A stretch of DNA of 64,000 nucleotides from Candidatus Obscuribacter sp. (GTDB lineage Bacteria > Cyanobacteriota > Vampirovibrionia > Obscuribacterales > Obscuribacteraceae). The position numbers and the translations under genes were made by a program. Below the pieces are notes generated by a model. That model was not told the DNA's origin. It worked only from the letters and a program-made list of their open reading frames with translations, and did not search any database. The stretch lies in assembly GCA_016718315.1 (NCBI GenBank), contig JADKDV010000005.1:62001-126000 (forward strand), given 5' to 3'. This document shows, in pieces, positions 26,156 through 33,525 of the stretch (positions are counted from its first letter, which is position 1; every line of letters begins with the position of its first letter).

Positions 26156-26686
26156 TTAGAATTCTAAGTCCCAGTAGTTAAGGCAGTTTTGCCATCCTGA
26201 AAAGTTGCTAGCGAGCCAACTTTTGGCTTGTGCCTCAAGTTTTTGGTGTGTTTGCCAGTCATGATGATCAGCCGTACGTGTATGGCTGTCTGTGTACTGG
26301 CAAGCAATCCAGTCGGTACTGTGCATGCGATCGTCACCGTCCATGACACAGACTCTGAGAGATGTTTTGTCCTCAGAAAATTCGTAAGCAGTGGTGAAAC
26401 GTCGACGCATTGCCAGGAATGCTTTGGTTACTGCAAACTCATTGCAAAAGTAGATATCGGCTCTGACTCGTTTGTTTGTGTCAACAAGTTCTTGCCAGTT
26501 TGCATGTGGGCCTGGTTGTATGCTCCATCCTTCTGGAATCACGACTTCGCAGAAATATCTGTTGAGTGTGCCCAGGCGGTGGATACCCCAGGATTTTAAA
26601 TCGTCCCAATTGGCATAACGCAATTCGTTTGGCAATTTGACGGCGTTACCTGCTGGTTTGGTGTTTTCGCTTAGATAGTTAGACAT
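26156..26686 (-). CDS. Orphan protein, 176 aa, Trp-rich
   Basis: The start at 26686 has a CAGGAAC site. The protein is soluble and rich in Trp and aromatic residues: YANWDDLKSWGIHRLGTLNR, VVIPEGWSIQPGP, YEFSEDKTSLRVCVMDG, and a final helix AKSWLASNFSGWQNCLNYWD. Alternating strands in the middle suggest a compact alpha/beta fold. It is the first gene of the minus-strand block. I do not recognise a family. Confidence 0.65.
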   Translation of the reverse strand: MSNYLSENTKPAGNAVKLPNELRYANWDDLKSWGIHRLGTLNRYFCEVVIPEGWSIQPGPHANWQELVDTNKRVRADIYFCNEFAVTKAFLAMRRRFTTAYEFSEDKTSLRVCVMDGDDRMHSTDWIACQYTDSHTRTADHHDWQTHQKLEAQAKSWLASNFSGWQNCLNYWDLEF

Positions 26687-26716
26687 AAAGTTCCTGTGTG
26701 TTGATTATTGATTGAT

Positions 26717-26748
26717 GCGTCGAAAAACTCGACCGACAAAATCGACGC
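26717..26748 (-). promoter_or_regulatory. Stem-loop upstream of the first gene of the block
   Basis: GCGTCGA and TCGACGC pair perfectly, with an 18-nt loop, 31 nt before the start at 26686. Its position at the head of the block suggests a leader structure. Confidence 0.45.
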
Positions 26749-27380
26749 GGACTCCACATGGCGATGCCAGTGATGAGAAATACTGAAATGAGAGGTTGGT
26801 ATAGGTAATGTGTTTTTTTGATGTCCTCTGGAGTTGTTTGTTTTGATGAAAAAGTACGGCTTCACCCTAAGCATTTAGCAATTCAAAAACAAAGGTTCTA
26901 AGACCTCCAGGAAGCCCATAAACAGCTTTTTAATGGGGTGATGTGGTATTTGTGCCTAAATCTGGTAGTCGCGGTTGCAAGTGTCCCAGGGGCTTGCTGG
27001 TAAATCGACTCACTACTTTGAAGAGCTTGCAACAAATCAGTCTGGAAAATGCTGACTTTTTGCAAGTTGTGATAGTGGACTGTCATGGTTTTGACATCCC
27101 TGGCCTGGCGGCGCAGGCTGGCGCGCCTCCGAGTGTCTCAGGTAAAAGTGTTTGTGGTGTACTAGACTTGGTGTTGCACTAAATATTTAATGCTCTCACG
27201 GCAATAAGATCTTGCTTCCATAAGCTCAAATAGAGACACTCAGATGTCCCTTTTATTTTAAATTCTAAATTCTGAGTGCAGTTTTTATAAGCATTTAGCT
27301 AACCAGCATTACTTACCAGATTTATTATGCTTTACCGCGTAAGTCGATGCTATCCATTCACTTTTACCCAGGACACATTT
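26749..27380. other. Divergent intergenic region
   Basis: This 630-bp gap lies between the minus-strand block and the plus-strand run starting at 27381, so it should hold both promoters. An inverted repeat CACTCAGA/TCTGAGTG surrounds an A/T-rich stretch near 27240-27280. Open frames here lack ribosome sites. No motif is clear enough to name. Confidence 0.3.
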
Positions 27381-29129
27381 ATGACCAACTCTTTAGATTT
27401 ATCAAACACTTCTGTAAATGGCAAAGTGGCTATCATCACCGGATCATCCAGAGGTATCGGACGCGCTATAGCACTCAAACTCGCCAAACAAGGGGCAAGC
27501 ATTGTGGTGGTTGCCCGCACCGAAAACGAAAACGAAAAGGTCTCAGGCACTATTCATAGTGTCGTAAGTGAGATCACATCTGCTGGTGGCAAGGCTATTG
27601 CGGTAGCTTGCGACGTGCGCAAAGAAGACCAGGTGCAAGCCGTTGTCGATGCTGCTGTCAAAGCCTTTGGTGGCGTCGACATCATCGTCAATAATGCTGG
27701 TGTGCTCTCGCTCACTGACACAGAACAAACTGACCTTAAACTCTATGACTTGATGCAATCGATTAACACTCGTGGTGTTTTTGCGCTAGTCAAATTTGCT
27801 CTGCCCTATCTCAAGCAAAGCAAAAATGCCCATATCCTCAACATCTGTCCACCAATCAATCTTGATCCCGGTTGGGTGGGCGGACAATTGCCTTATACGG
27901 TCAGCAAGTACGGCATGTCTTTACTGACAATGGGTTGGGCACATGAGTTTAAAAAATACGGCATCGGCGTTAACTCGCTTTGGCCTGTTATCACTATTGA
28001 CACAGCCGCGGTGCGGGTCAAACTCGGTGGTGAAGAAACAGCAAAGCGCTCACGTACAACAGCGATAGTGGCTGATGCCGCTAGCATTATCATCAACAAA
28101 GCGGCAACAGTCTGTAGCGGTAACTATTATCTGGACGAGGACGTGCTTAAGGCCGAAGGCATCACTGAGTTTACTGGTTATGCTGTAGATGCTACTGCCA
28201 AGCCGTTGACAGATTTGTATGTGGGCGTCTGTCCTCCAGACTTCCGCACTCAAATCGAAAACGCAGCTGCGTTTAAGACCAAATCTGCACCGGCAAAAGC
28301 TCCAGAGCCTGTGGTCGCCACTAGCGAAGTTAAACATGCTCAGCCAGTGTTTAAAGCCTTTGACCTTAAAACCGCCGATGGTGTCACTGAGTTGAGCTTT
28401 AAAGACCCAAATCACTACAATGCTCTGGGTATCTCCTTTTGGACAGAGTTGCCTGCGGCTATAGAGTGGCTTGTCGGACAAAAAGCAACTCGTGTGATGT
28501 TGATACACGGTCAGGGTCATAACTTTTCGTCAGGTATTGATCTGGCTATTTTTAAACACCCTGCTCTCAAAGATGTGGCGACAGATGCTGGCAAACAAAA
28601 GCTTGGTGCTTTTATCGGCTCAATGCAGGCTGCCATTAATGCCGTCTCTGATGCTCCCTTTCCGGTTATGGCCGCTATCGAGGGCGTATGCTGGGGGGCT
28701 GCTCTTGATTTAATCGCCGCTTGCGATTTTAGATATGCCACCGAGTCTGCCAGTTTTTCTATTGCCGAGGTCAATATCGGTTTGATGGCTGATTTGGGCA
28801 GTTTGCAAAGATTGCCACGGATTATGCCTGAGGGTCTGGTACGCGAAATGGCTTATACCGGCATGAGAATAGATGGTGCGCGCGCCCACAGTGTCGGCCT
28901 GGTCAATGCAGTTTATAAGAACAGTACCGATATGTACGGTGAAGCAAGAATGACTTGTGGACGCATCGCCAGCATGACTCCATCTGCTGTGCAAGCCAGT
29001 AAAAAGGCGTTTGATCATAACGGCTCTGCCGCCATTGCAAATGGTCTAGAACGTGCTGTCGAACTGCAATTGCAGTATCTGGACATGCAAGCTGTAGGTG
29101 CTATCTTGTCCCAAAAAAGCAAGTCCTAA
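27381..29129 (+). CDS. HSDL2-like SDR fused to dienoyl-CoA-isomerase-like crotonase
   Basis: The 582-aa product starts at 27381 after CCAGGAC. Residues 10-290 are a short-chain dehydrogenase: TGSSRGIGRA nucleotide site, NNAG, and catalytic YTVSK followed by YGMSLLTMGWAHEFKKYG and ALWP-like sequence as in HSDL2. Residues 320-580 are a crotonase: SSGIDLA oxyanion-type loop, GVCWGAALDLIAACDFRYA, and FSIAEVNIGLMADLGSLQRL, which strongly recalls delta3,5-delta2,4-dienoyl-CoA isomerase (ECH1), with the Asp of the ADLG motif. The two activities would fit degradation of unsaturated acyl chains. The pairing in one chain is unusual to me. Confidence 0.8.
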   Translation: MTNSLDLSNTSVNGKVAIITGSSRGIGRAIALKLAKQGASIVVVARTENENEKVSGTIHSVVSEITSAGGKAIAVACDVRKEDQVQAVVDAAVKAFGGVDIIVNNAGVLSLTDTEQTDLKLYDLMQSINTRGVFALVKFALPYLKQSKNAHILNICPPINLDPGWVGGQLPYTVSKYGMSLLTMGWAHEFKKYGIGVNSLWPVITIDTAAVRVKLGGEETAKRSRTTAIVADAASIIINKAATVCSGNYYLDEDVLKAEGITEFTGYAVDATAKPLTDLYVGVCPPDFRTQIENAAAFKTKSAPAKAPEPVVATSEVKHAQPVFKAFDLKTADGVTELSFKDPNHYNALGISFWTELPAAIEWLVGQKATRVMLIHGQGHNFSSGIDLAIFKHPALKDVATDAGKQKLGAFIGSMQAAINAVSDAPFPVMAAIEGVCWGAALDLIAACDFRYATESASFSIAEVNIGLMADLGSLQRLPRIMPEGLVREMAYTGMRIDGARAHSVGLVNAVYKNSTDMYGEARMTCGRIASMTPSAVQASKKAFDHNGSAAIANGLERAVELQLQYLDMQAVGAILSQKSKS

Positions 29130-29221
29130 CGCCAACCTGAATGGCTTCAACAACGCTGCCGCTTTTTGACTACAAGCTAGTCGGGGCGGCAGTTTTTCAT
29201 TTCCTCTTTGAAGAGACAAAT

Positions 29222-29884
29222 ATGCAAAATACCAATTTGATTAACCGAGTTTTTCAGCACTGTAAGACCTTGATGATTCGCGGCGCGATTGTATTCTTTC
29301 CGTTTGCCGCCTTGATTTATGGTATTAAATTGGCCCTGACTATCGCCGATGGTTGGCTGGGCGACCTGGTCACAGCAATCGCCGGACACTTTAATCCTGC
29401 CGTTACTCAGTTGCACTCCAGCCCGATTTTTAGCCTGATACTGCTAGCTCTCATGTTTTATACGCTAGGTAGTGTTGTCTCCTGGCGTATCGGCAATAGC
29501 TTGTTTAAGTGGGTCGAAGGACGCATTTTGCAGATTAAGGGCATAGGCTCAATCTATGGCTCTTTGCGCAAAGTGGTAAATATGGTCGGAGAATCCGATA
29601 GCAAAAATAAGTTTAAGCGGGTTGTATCTGTACCATTTTTGCCAGAAGGCGGACGCACCATAGCTTTTGTCACAAACGAAGTTGTGGATGTTACTACTGG
29701 AGGTAAATGGATCTACGTCTTTATCCCTACTCCACCTAATCCAATAAGCGGTCTTGTGGCCTCTTATCCAGAAGAGAAGGTTGTTGATAGTGAAATGACT
29801 ATAGAAGAAGCAATCCAGCACTGCGTATCACTTGGTATGGCTACGCCTGCTTTGCAGACAATTACGCCAGCCGTTAAATCCTAA
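29222..29884 (+). CDS. DUF502 family membrane protein
   Basis: The 220-aa product starts at 29222 (AAGAGAC site); a longer frame to 29141 lacks one. Two N-terminal membrane helices (about 22-45 and 65-85) flank a loop. Then come the DUF502 features: KGIGSIYGSLRKVVNMV, VVSVPFLPEGGRTIAFVTNE and VFIPTPPNPISGLVASYPEE. The conserved PTxPNPTSG-type motif is present as PTPPNPISG. Function unknown; plants have a related membrane-trafficking protein (COV1). Confidence 0.85.
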   Translation: MQNTNLINRVFQHCKTLMIRGAIVFFPFAALIYGIKLALTIADGWLGDLVTAIAGHFNPAVTQLHSSPIFSLILLALMFYTLGSVVSWRIGNSLFKWVEGRILQIKGIGSIYGSLRKVVNMVGESDSKNKFKRVVSVPFLPEGGRTIAFVTNEVVDVTTGGKWIYVFIPTPPNPISGLVASYPEEKVVDSEMTIEEAIQHCVSLGMATPALQTITPAVKS

Positions 29885-29926
29885 ATGTGCAGCTGACCTG
29901 GTCTAAAGGTCTTTTGCAGACTACTG

Positions 29927-29959
29927 GGGCAGTCAATTCTGACTGTCCTTTTCTATTTT
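29927..29959 (+). terminator. Terminator between DUF502 and rhomboid genes
   Basis: GGGCAGTC pairs with GACTGTCC around a 6-nt loop, followed by TTTTCTATTTT. The rhomboid start is 17 nt later. Confidence 0.7.
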
Positions 29960-29975
29960 CATTCAGGAGACAATC

Positions 29976-30650
29976 ATGTCTACTCAAACTGATATCAATA
30001 ACACCCCCACTCCCAGATTGACTCTGGTGGTGGCAATACTGGTGGCGGCCAACGTCGCTTTCTTCCTTTTGACACTGATTACTAATACCGATCCCACTAG
30101 AGCATTTGGCTTGTCCGTGGCGCCTTTTGCCGAGGCCACCAATCCGTTTAGCTGGCTCTGGTCTTTGAGGCTTTTGGTATTGCATTCGTTTTTCCATGAA
30201 AACTGGGGACACTTAATTCCTAATATGATGTTCCTATTGGCTTTTGGTCCGATACTGGAATTCAGAGTTGGCTCAAGAGCTTTTGCCTATCTCTACGGCA
30301 CAGCTATTCTTGTTTCTGGGTTGTTTAGTTTGTATATGCATCCTGCTCCAGATATCGAAAGCGGGGAGGCGATAGTTGCACTGATAGGCGCGTCTGGAGC
30401 AATCTCTGCTGTGATTGCAGCCGTGCTTTTGACTGCTCCGCGCACTGTACTGATGGTCGTGGGCGGCTATGTCATACAAAGTTGGATGATGGCGGTTCTA
30501 TTCTTTGTCTATCAAGCTACACAACTAGCCTTGCCTGGTGCTATGGCTGACTCAGTGGGTATCCATATGATTGGTGCTCTCAGTGGTCTGGCATTTATAG
30601 TCGGGCAAAAGGTGAGAGCGCACTCAGGAAGTACTGACGCACAGGGCTAA
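29976..30650 (+). CDS. Rhomboid-family intramembrane serine protease
   Basis: The 224-aa product starts at 29976 after CAGGAG. Six hydrophobic helices are visible. LHSFFHENWGHLIPNM matches the rhomboid L1/TM2 motif, GASGAIS supplies the catalytic Ser, and SVGIHMIGALSG supplies the catalytic His. It cleaves membrane protein helices inside the bilayer. It sits upstream of two FtsH genes in a protease-rich region. Confidence 0.9.
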   Translation: MSTQTDINNTPTPRLTLVVAILVAANVAFFLLTLITNTDPTRAFGLSVAPFAEATNPFSWLWSLRLLVLHSFFHENWGHLIPNMMFLLAFGPILEFRVGSRAFAYLYGTAILVSGLFSLYMHPAPDIESGEAIVALIGASGAISAVIAAVLLTAPRTVLMVVGGYVIQSWMMAVLFFVYQATQLALPGAMADSVGIHMIGALSGLAFIVGQKVRAHSGSTDAQG

Positions 30651-30812
30651 TAGCTGCCAGTGACTCACTGAATTGAAGTGAAGTGTATTGAGTGCGTGAG
30701 CCGGGCGATAAGACATATAAGGTAATTTTTGAATAGGCATTGCATAGTGCCCAGTTACTTCTATATGTTGCAAGGTGCCATTAATCATTCCTTTATATTT
30801 CAGCGAAGTCAT
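30624..30812 (-). CDS. Possible small protein antisense to the rhomboid end
   Basis: The frame begins at 30812 after GAGAGG, 5-6 nt away, and encodes 62 aa (MTSLKYKGMINGTLQHIEVT...). It overlaps the 3' end of the rhomboid gene by 27 bp. The good ribosome site supports it; the lack of any recognisable motif and the overlap speak against it. Confidence 0.25.
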   Translation of the reverse strand: MTSLKYKGMINGTLQHIEVTGHYAMPIQKLPYMSYRPAHALNTLHFNSVSHWQLLALCVSTS

Positions 30813-30917
30813 TTCAACCTCTCAATCCCCAACAATTCATGCACATAGCTTTTAGACAACTGCACATTGGTGTGGTTGTTTTTGGCATGAGTTGTAAGCG
30901 ATTAATGGAAGATTTTC

Positions 30918-30937
30918 CCTTTAAACATTTTGAGCCG
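30918..30937 (+). repeat. Leader motif shared by both ftsH genes, copy 1
   Basis: CCTTTAAACATTTTGAGCCG lies 44 nt before the first ftsH start; almost the same sequence (CCTTAAAACTTTTGAGCCG, 33454-33472) lies before the second. A stem-loop (CCTGC/GCAGG) follows at once. Confidence 0.5.
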
Positions 30938-30980
30938 CTGACCTGCAACAGCAGGTTAAGCCGGCGATGAGGTAACTCTT

Positions 30981-33017
30981 ATGAGCGATCCAAACAAATC
31001 TCCAAATCCAGATCCAAACTCGCCTAAAAACTGGGCGATTGGTATTGGTGTATTAATACTCTTGTTTGTTGTACTGCAGATTTTCAATCCTGGAGTGCCA
31101 GACACCCTTGCTGGCGATCCCGATAACATCACATTTGCGGACGTCAAAAAAGCTGTACAAGATGACAGTACAGTTAAGACCGTCCAGTTTGGTCGGGATA
31201 TGTGGGGCAATGAAATTGTCACAGTCAAGCGCTCCAATCAAAAGGACATGGTTGCCGGTGTGCCACCTGGTGGTTCGACTGAGCTAAGTCAAATTGCCCT
31301 GAGCAAACACATCGACACCGATGGTACTTACAAACCGCCTTTGAAGGTTGCTAAGCCTGATGGCGGAGACATCTTTATGGTGTTTTTACTGAACTGGGGA
31401 CCAATCCTGCTATTGATTGGTGTCTGGATTTACTACATGAAAAAGAACGGTGGTATGGGTGGCAAAAAAGCTGAACCCAAACATCAAATTGTAGAAAGAG
31501 GTAAGGTCAAACAAACCTTTGCTGATTTTGCCGGCAACCCCGAAGCAAAAGAAGAAGTGATGGATATCGTGGGATTTTTGAAAGATCCTAAAGCCCTGAT
31601 AGATGCCGGCGGTCGTGTACCAAAAGGTGCATTGATGGTAGGCCCTCCAGGTAACGGTAAAACACTTTTAGCTCGCTGTATTGCTGGCGAAGCGGGAGTG
31701 CCATTTATCTCGATATCAGGCTCTGACTTTGTCGAGATGTATGTCGGTGTTGGTGCATCGCGTGTGCGTCAATTATTTGAATCAGCAACTCAGCACGCTC
31801 CTTGTATCGTATTCATCGATGAAATCGATGCAGTAGGTAGAGAACGTGGTGCCGGTCATGGTGGTGGTAACGACGAAAGAGAACAAACACTCAACCAAAT
31901 ATTGGTAGAGCTGGATGGCTTTAACCAAAAGTTGGGTATCTTTGTAATCGCAGCAACAAACCGTCCGGACATCCTGGACAAAGCCTTAAAACGTCCTGGT
32001 CGACTGACTCGTACAATCAATGTAGAGTCGCCAGACTTAGAAGCCCGCAAAGAAATCCTGAAAGTGCACGCAAAAGGCAAGAACTTTGGTCCTGACGTGG
32101 ATTTTGAACACGTAGCAAATGAGACCTATGGTTTTAGTGGTGCTGACCTGGAAGAAGTATTGGACAGAGCGACAATCTTGATGTTAAAGAGAGTGCGCGA
32201 AGCGGGAGCTAGAAACGAAAAGTTGCCAATGTTGATCAATGCTGCTGACGTGGAAGAAGCAACCATGGAAGGCTCGATGAAATCAGTATTGGCGAAAACG
32301 GCCTCGAGAAGACAGGACCCGGATATCAAAAGAATGCTTGCCTTTCACGAAGGTGGACATGCTCTGGTGACAGAACATGGCTATCAACGTTATCTTGCAA
32401 GTGGTCGCAACTGGGCGCAAAAATGGGGCAACGCTGTACGACGTTTGACCATTATCGGCGCTGCCAACACTGGTGGTCACATGCAAGCGACTCCAGACAC
32501 CAATACACCGGTGTCTACATATGAGTCATTGCTTGGTCAAATCGCGACGGCTCTGGGTGCTACTATCTCAGAAATCATGTTTACTGGTACCCGCTCTACT
32601 GGTAACAGTCAGGACTTGAAACAAGCTTATGCTATCGCTAAAGCGATGGTAACTAAATACGGCATGAGCAAACTGGGTCCAATCTCTGTCGGTGAAGATG
32701 ATGAAAACCCTAATGCCGGTCGTGTACTTGGTATGGGTGCTAGCTATGGACTGGCTAACGAGTCGAGCAATCAGATTGACCATGAAATCATGCTGCTTTT
32801 GGCTAGCGGTGCAAAGATTGCTATTAAGGCACTGAGAGCCAGAGAAGAGTTTTTGCATGCTCTGGTAAAAGTACTTGTGGTCAAAGAAACCATTGCAAGA
32901 GAAGAATGGTTGACTCTATGGAATCAATTTACCGACAAAGAAGTCACAGACGAGCAAGTAGAAGCAGAGTTGAAAACCCACTGGGTGCAACTCTTTGCTT
33001 TGTCTGACGAGGTGTAA
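30981..33017 (+). CDS. ftsH: FtsH-type AAA zinc protease, copy 1
   Basis: The 678-aa product has membrane helices at about 14-33 and 131-150 around an extracytoplasmic loop. The AAA module has Walker A GPPGNGKT (221-228), Walker B VFIDEID (about 277-283) and RPGRLTR with both arginines. The M41 protease has HEGGH (456-460) and the Asp of NSQDLKQA (545) as third zinc ligand. FtsH forms hexamers that degrade membrane and soluble proteins. The usual HEAGH reads HEGGH, and LGGRxAEE reads LGATISEI. Residues 164 to about 650 are almost identical to copy 2. It starts after GATGAGG. Confidence 0.9.
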   Translation: MSDPNKSPNPDPNSPKNWAIGIGVLILLFVVLQIFNPGVPDTLAGDPDNITFADVKKAVQDDSTVKTVQFGRDMWGNEIVTVKRSNQKDMVAGVPPGGSTELSQIALSKHIDTDGTYKPPLKVAKPDGGDIFMVFLLNWGPILLLIGVWIYYMKKNGGMGGKKAEPKHQIVERGKVKQTFADFAGNPEAKEEVMDIVGFLKDPKALIDAGGRVPKGALMVGPPGNGKTLLARCIAGEAGVPFISISGSDFVEMYVGVGASRVRQLFESATQHAPCIVFIDEIDAVGRERGAGHGGGNDEREQTLNQILVELDGFNQKLGIFVIAATNRPDILDKALKRPGRLTRTINVESPDLEARKEILKVHAKGKNFGPDVDFEHVANETYGFSGADLEEVLDRATILMLKRVREAGARNEKLPMLINAADVEEATMEGSMKSVLAKTASRRQDPDIKRMLAFHEGGHALVTEHGYQRYLASGRNWAQKWGNAVRRLTIIGAANTGGHMQATPDTNTPVSTYESLLGQIATALGATISEIMFTGTRSTGNSQDLKQAYAIAKAMVTKYGMSKLGPISVGEDDENPNAGRVLGMGASYGLANESSNQIDHEIMLLLASGAKIAIKALRAREEFLHALVKVLVVKETIAREEWLTLWNQFTDKEVTDEQVEAELKTHWVQLFALSDEV

Positions 33018-33036
33018 GCAACACCTCATTACCACA

Positions 33037-33066
33037 GGGCCACGGCAATTTTGTCGTGCCTGGTTT
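33037..33066 (+). terminator. Hairpin after ftsH copy 1
   Basis: GGCCACGGCAA pairs with TTGTCGTGCC (one bulge, one G-U) and is followed by TGGTTT. The core matches the hairpin at 7034-7076. A second small hairpin (CGGGCAATCGCCC) lies just downstream. Confidence 0.55.
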
Positions 33067-33116
33067 AACGGGCAATCGCCCAAAACTTTTAACTTAACGT
33101 ACTTGAGGTACTTACC

Positions 33117-33431
33117 ATGTTTAACAAAATCGGACCAAATGACTTGATGGTAGACGGCGTCGACGCGATGACCGCTCAAAATCAAAACTTGCATACACTG
33201 GGCTTTTTTATGATTGTCATTGCAATGGCAGTCGGATACTGGCTGGGTTCTCATCCCTGGGATGGTAGCAAGACCAATAAATACATCCAACTGGGTGTTA
33301 TTGGATTTGTCACTGTTGTGGCTGGCACAATCATGGCTATGCCTGGTGGCATGGTTATTGTGATGTGGATGGCAGTGGGCGGTGGCGCTGGTGTGTGGAT
33401 TGGCCATCGTCGCATAAACAGCGAAAAGTAA
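33117..33431 (+). CDS. Small membrane protein between the two ftsH genes
   Basis: The 104-aa product starts at 33117, shortly after GAGGTAC. Hydrophobic segments lie at about residues 27-44, 58-74 and 76-95, the last two Gly/Met-rich (MAMPGGMVIVMWMAVGGGAGVW). The tail is basic. Position suggests a partner or regulator of the FtsH pair, but that is inference. Not recognised. Confidence 0.65.
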   Translation: MFNKIGPNDLMVDGVDAMTAQNQNLHTLGFFMIVIAMAVGYWLGSHPWDGSKTNKYIQLGVIGFVTVVAGTIMAMPGGMVIVMWMAVGGGAGVWIGHRRINSEK

Positions 33432-33453
33432 AGTCTTCGGACTAATAGTTCGT

Positions 33454-33472
33454 CCTTAAAACTTTTGAGCCG
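33454..33472 (+). repeat. Leader motif shared by both ftsH genes, copy 2
   Basis: CCTTAAAACTTTTGAGCCG, followed by GGGGAC and a CAGCGC/GCGCTG hairpin, precedes the second ftsH start at 33526 by 53 nt. Confidence 0.5.
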
Positions 33473-33525
33473 GGGACAGATGCAGCGCTTGCGCTGTGTC
33501 AGTCCTCGCTTACCGAGGTATCTTT

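Noticed and set aside
9450..26750. Prophage interpretation of the orphan block
   Set aside because: No capsid, portal, tail, terminase, integrase or lysis module is visible, and several genes are metabolic or envelope-related.
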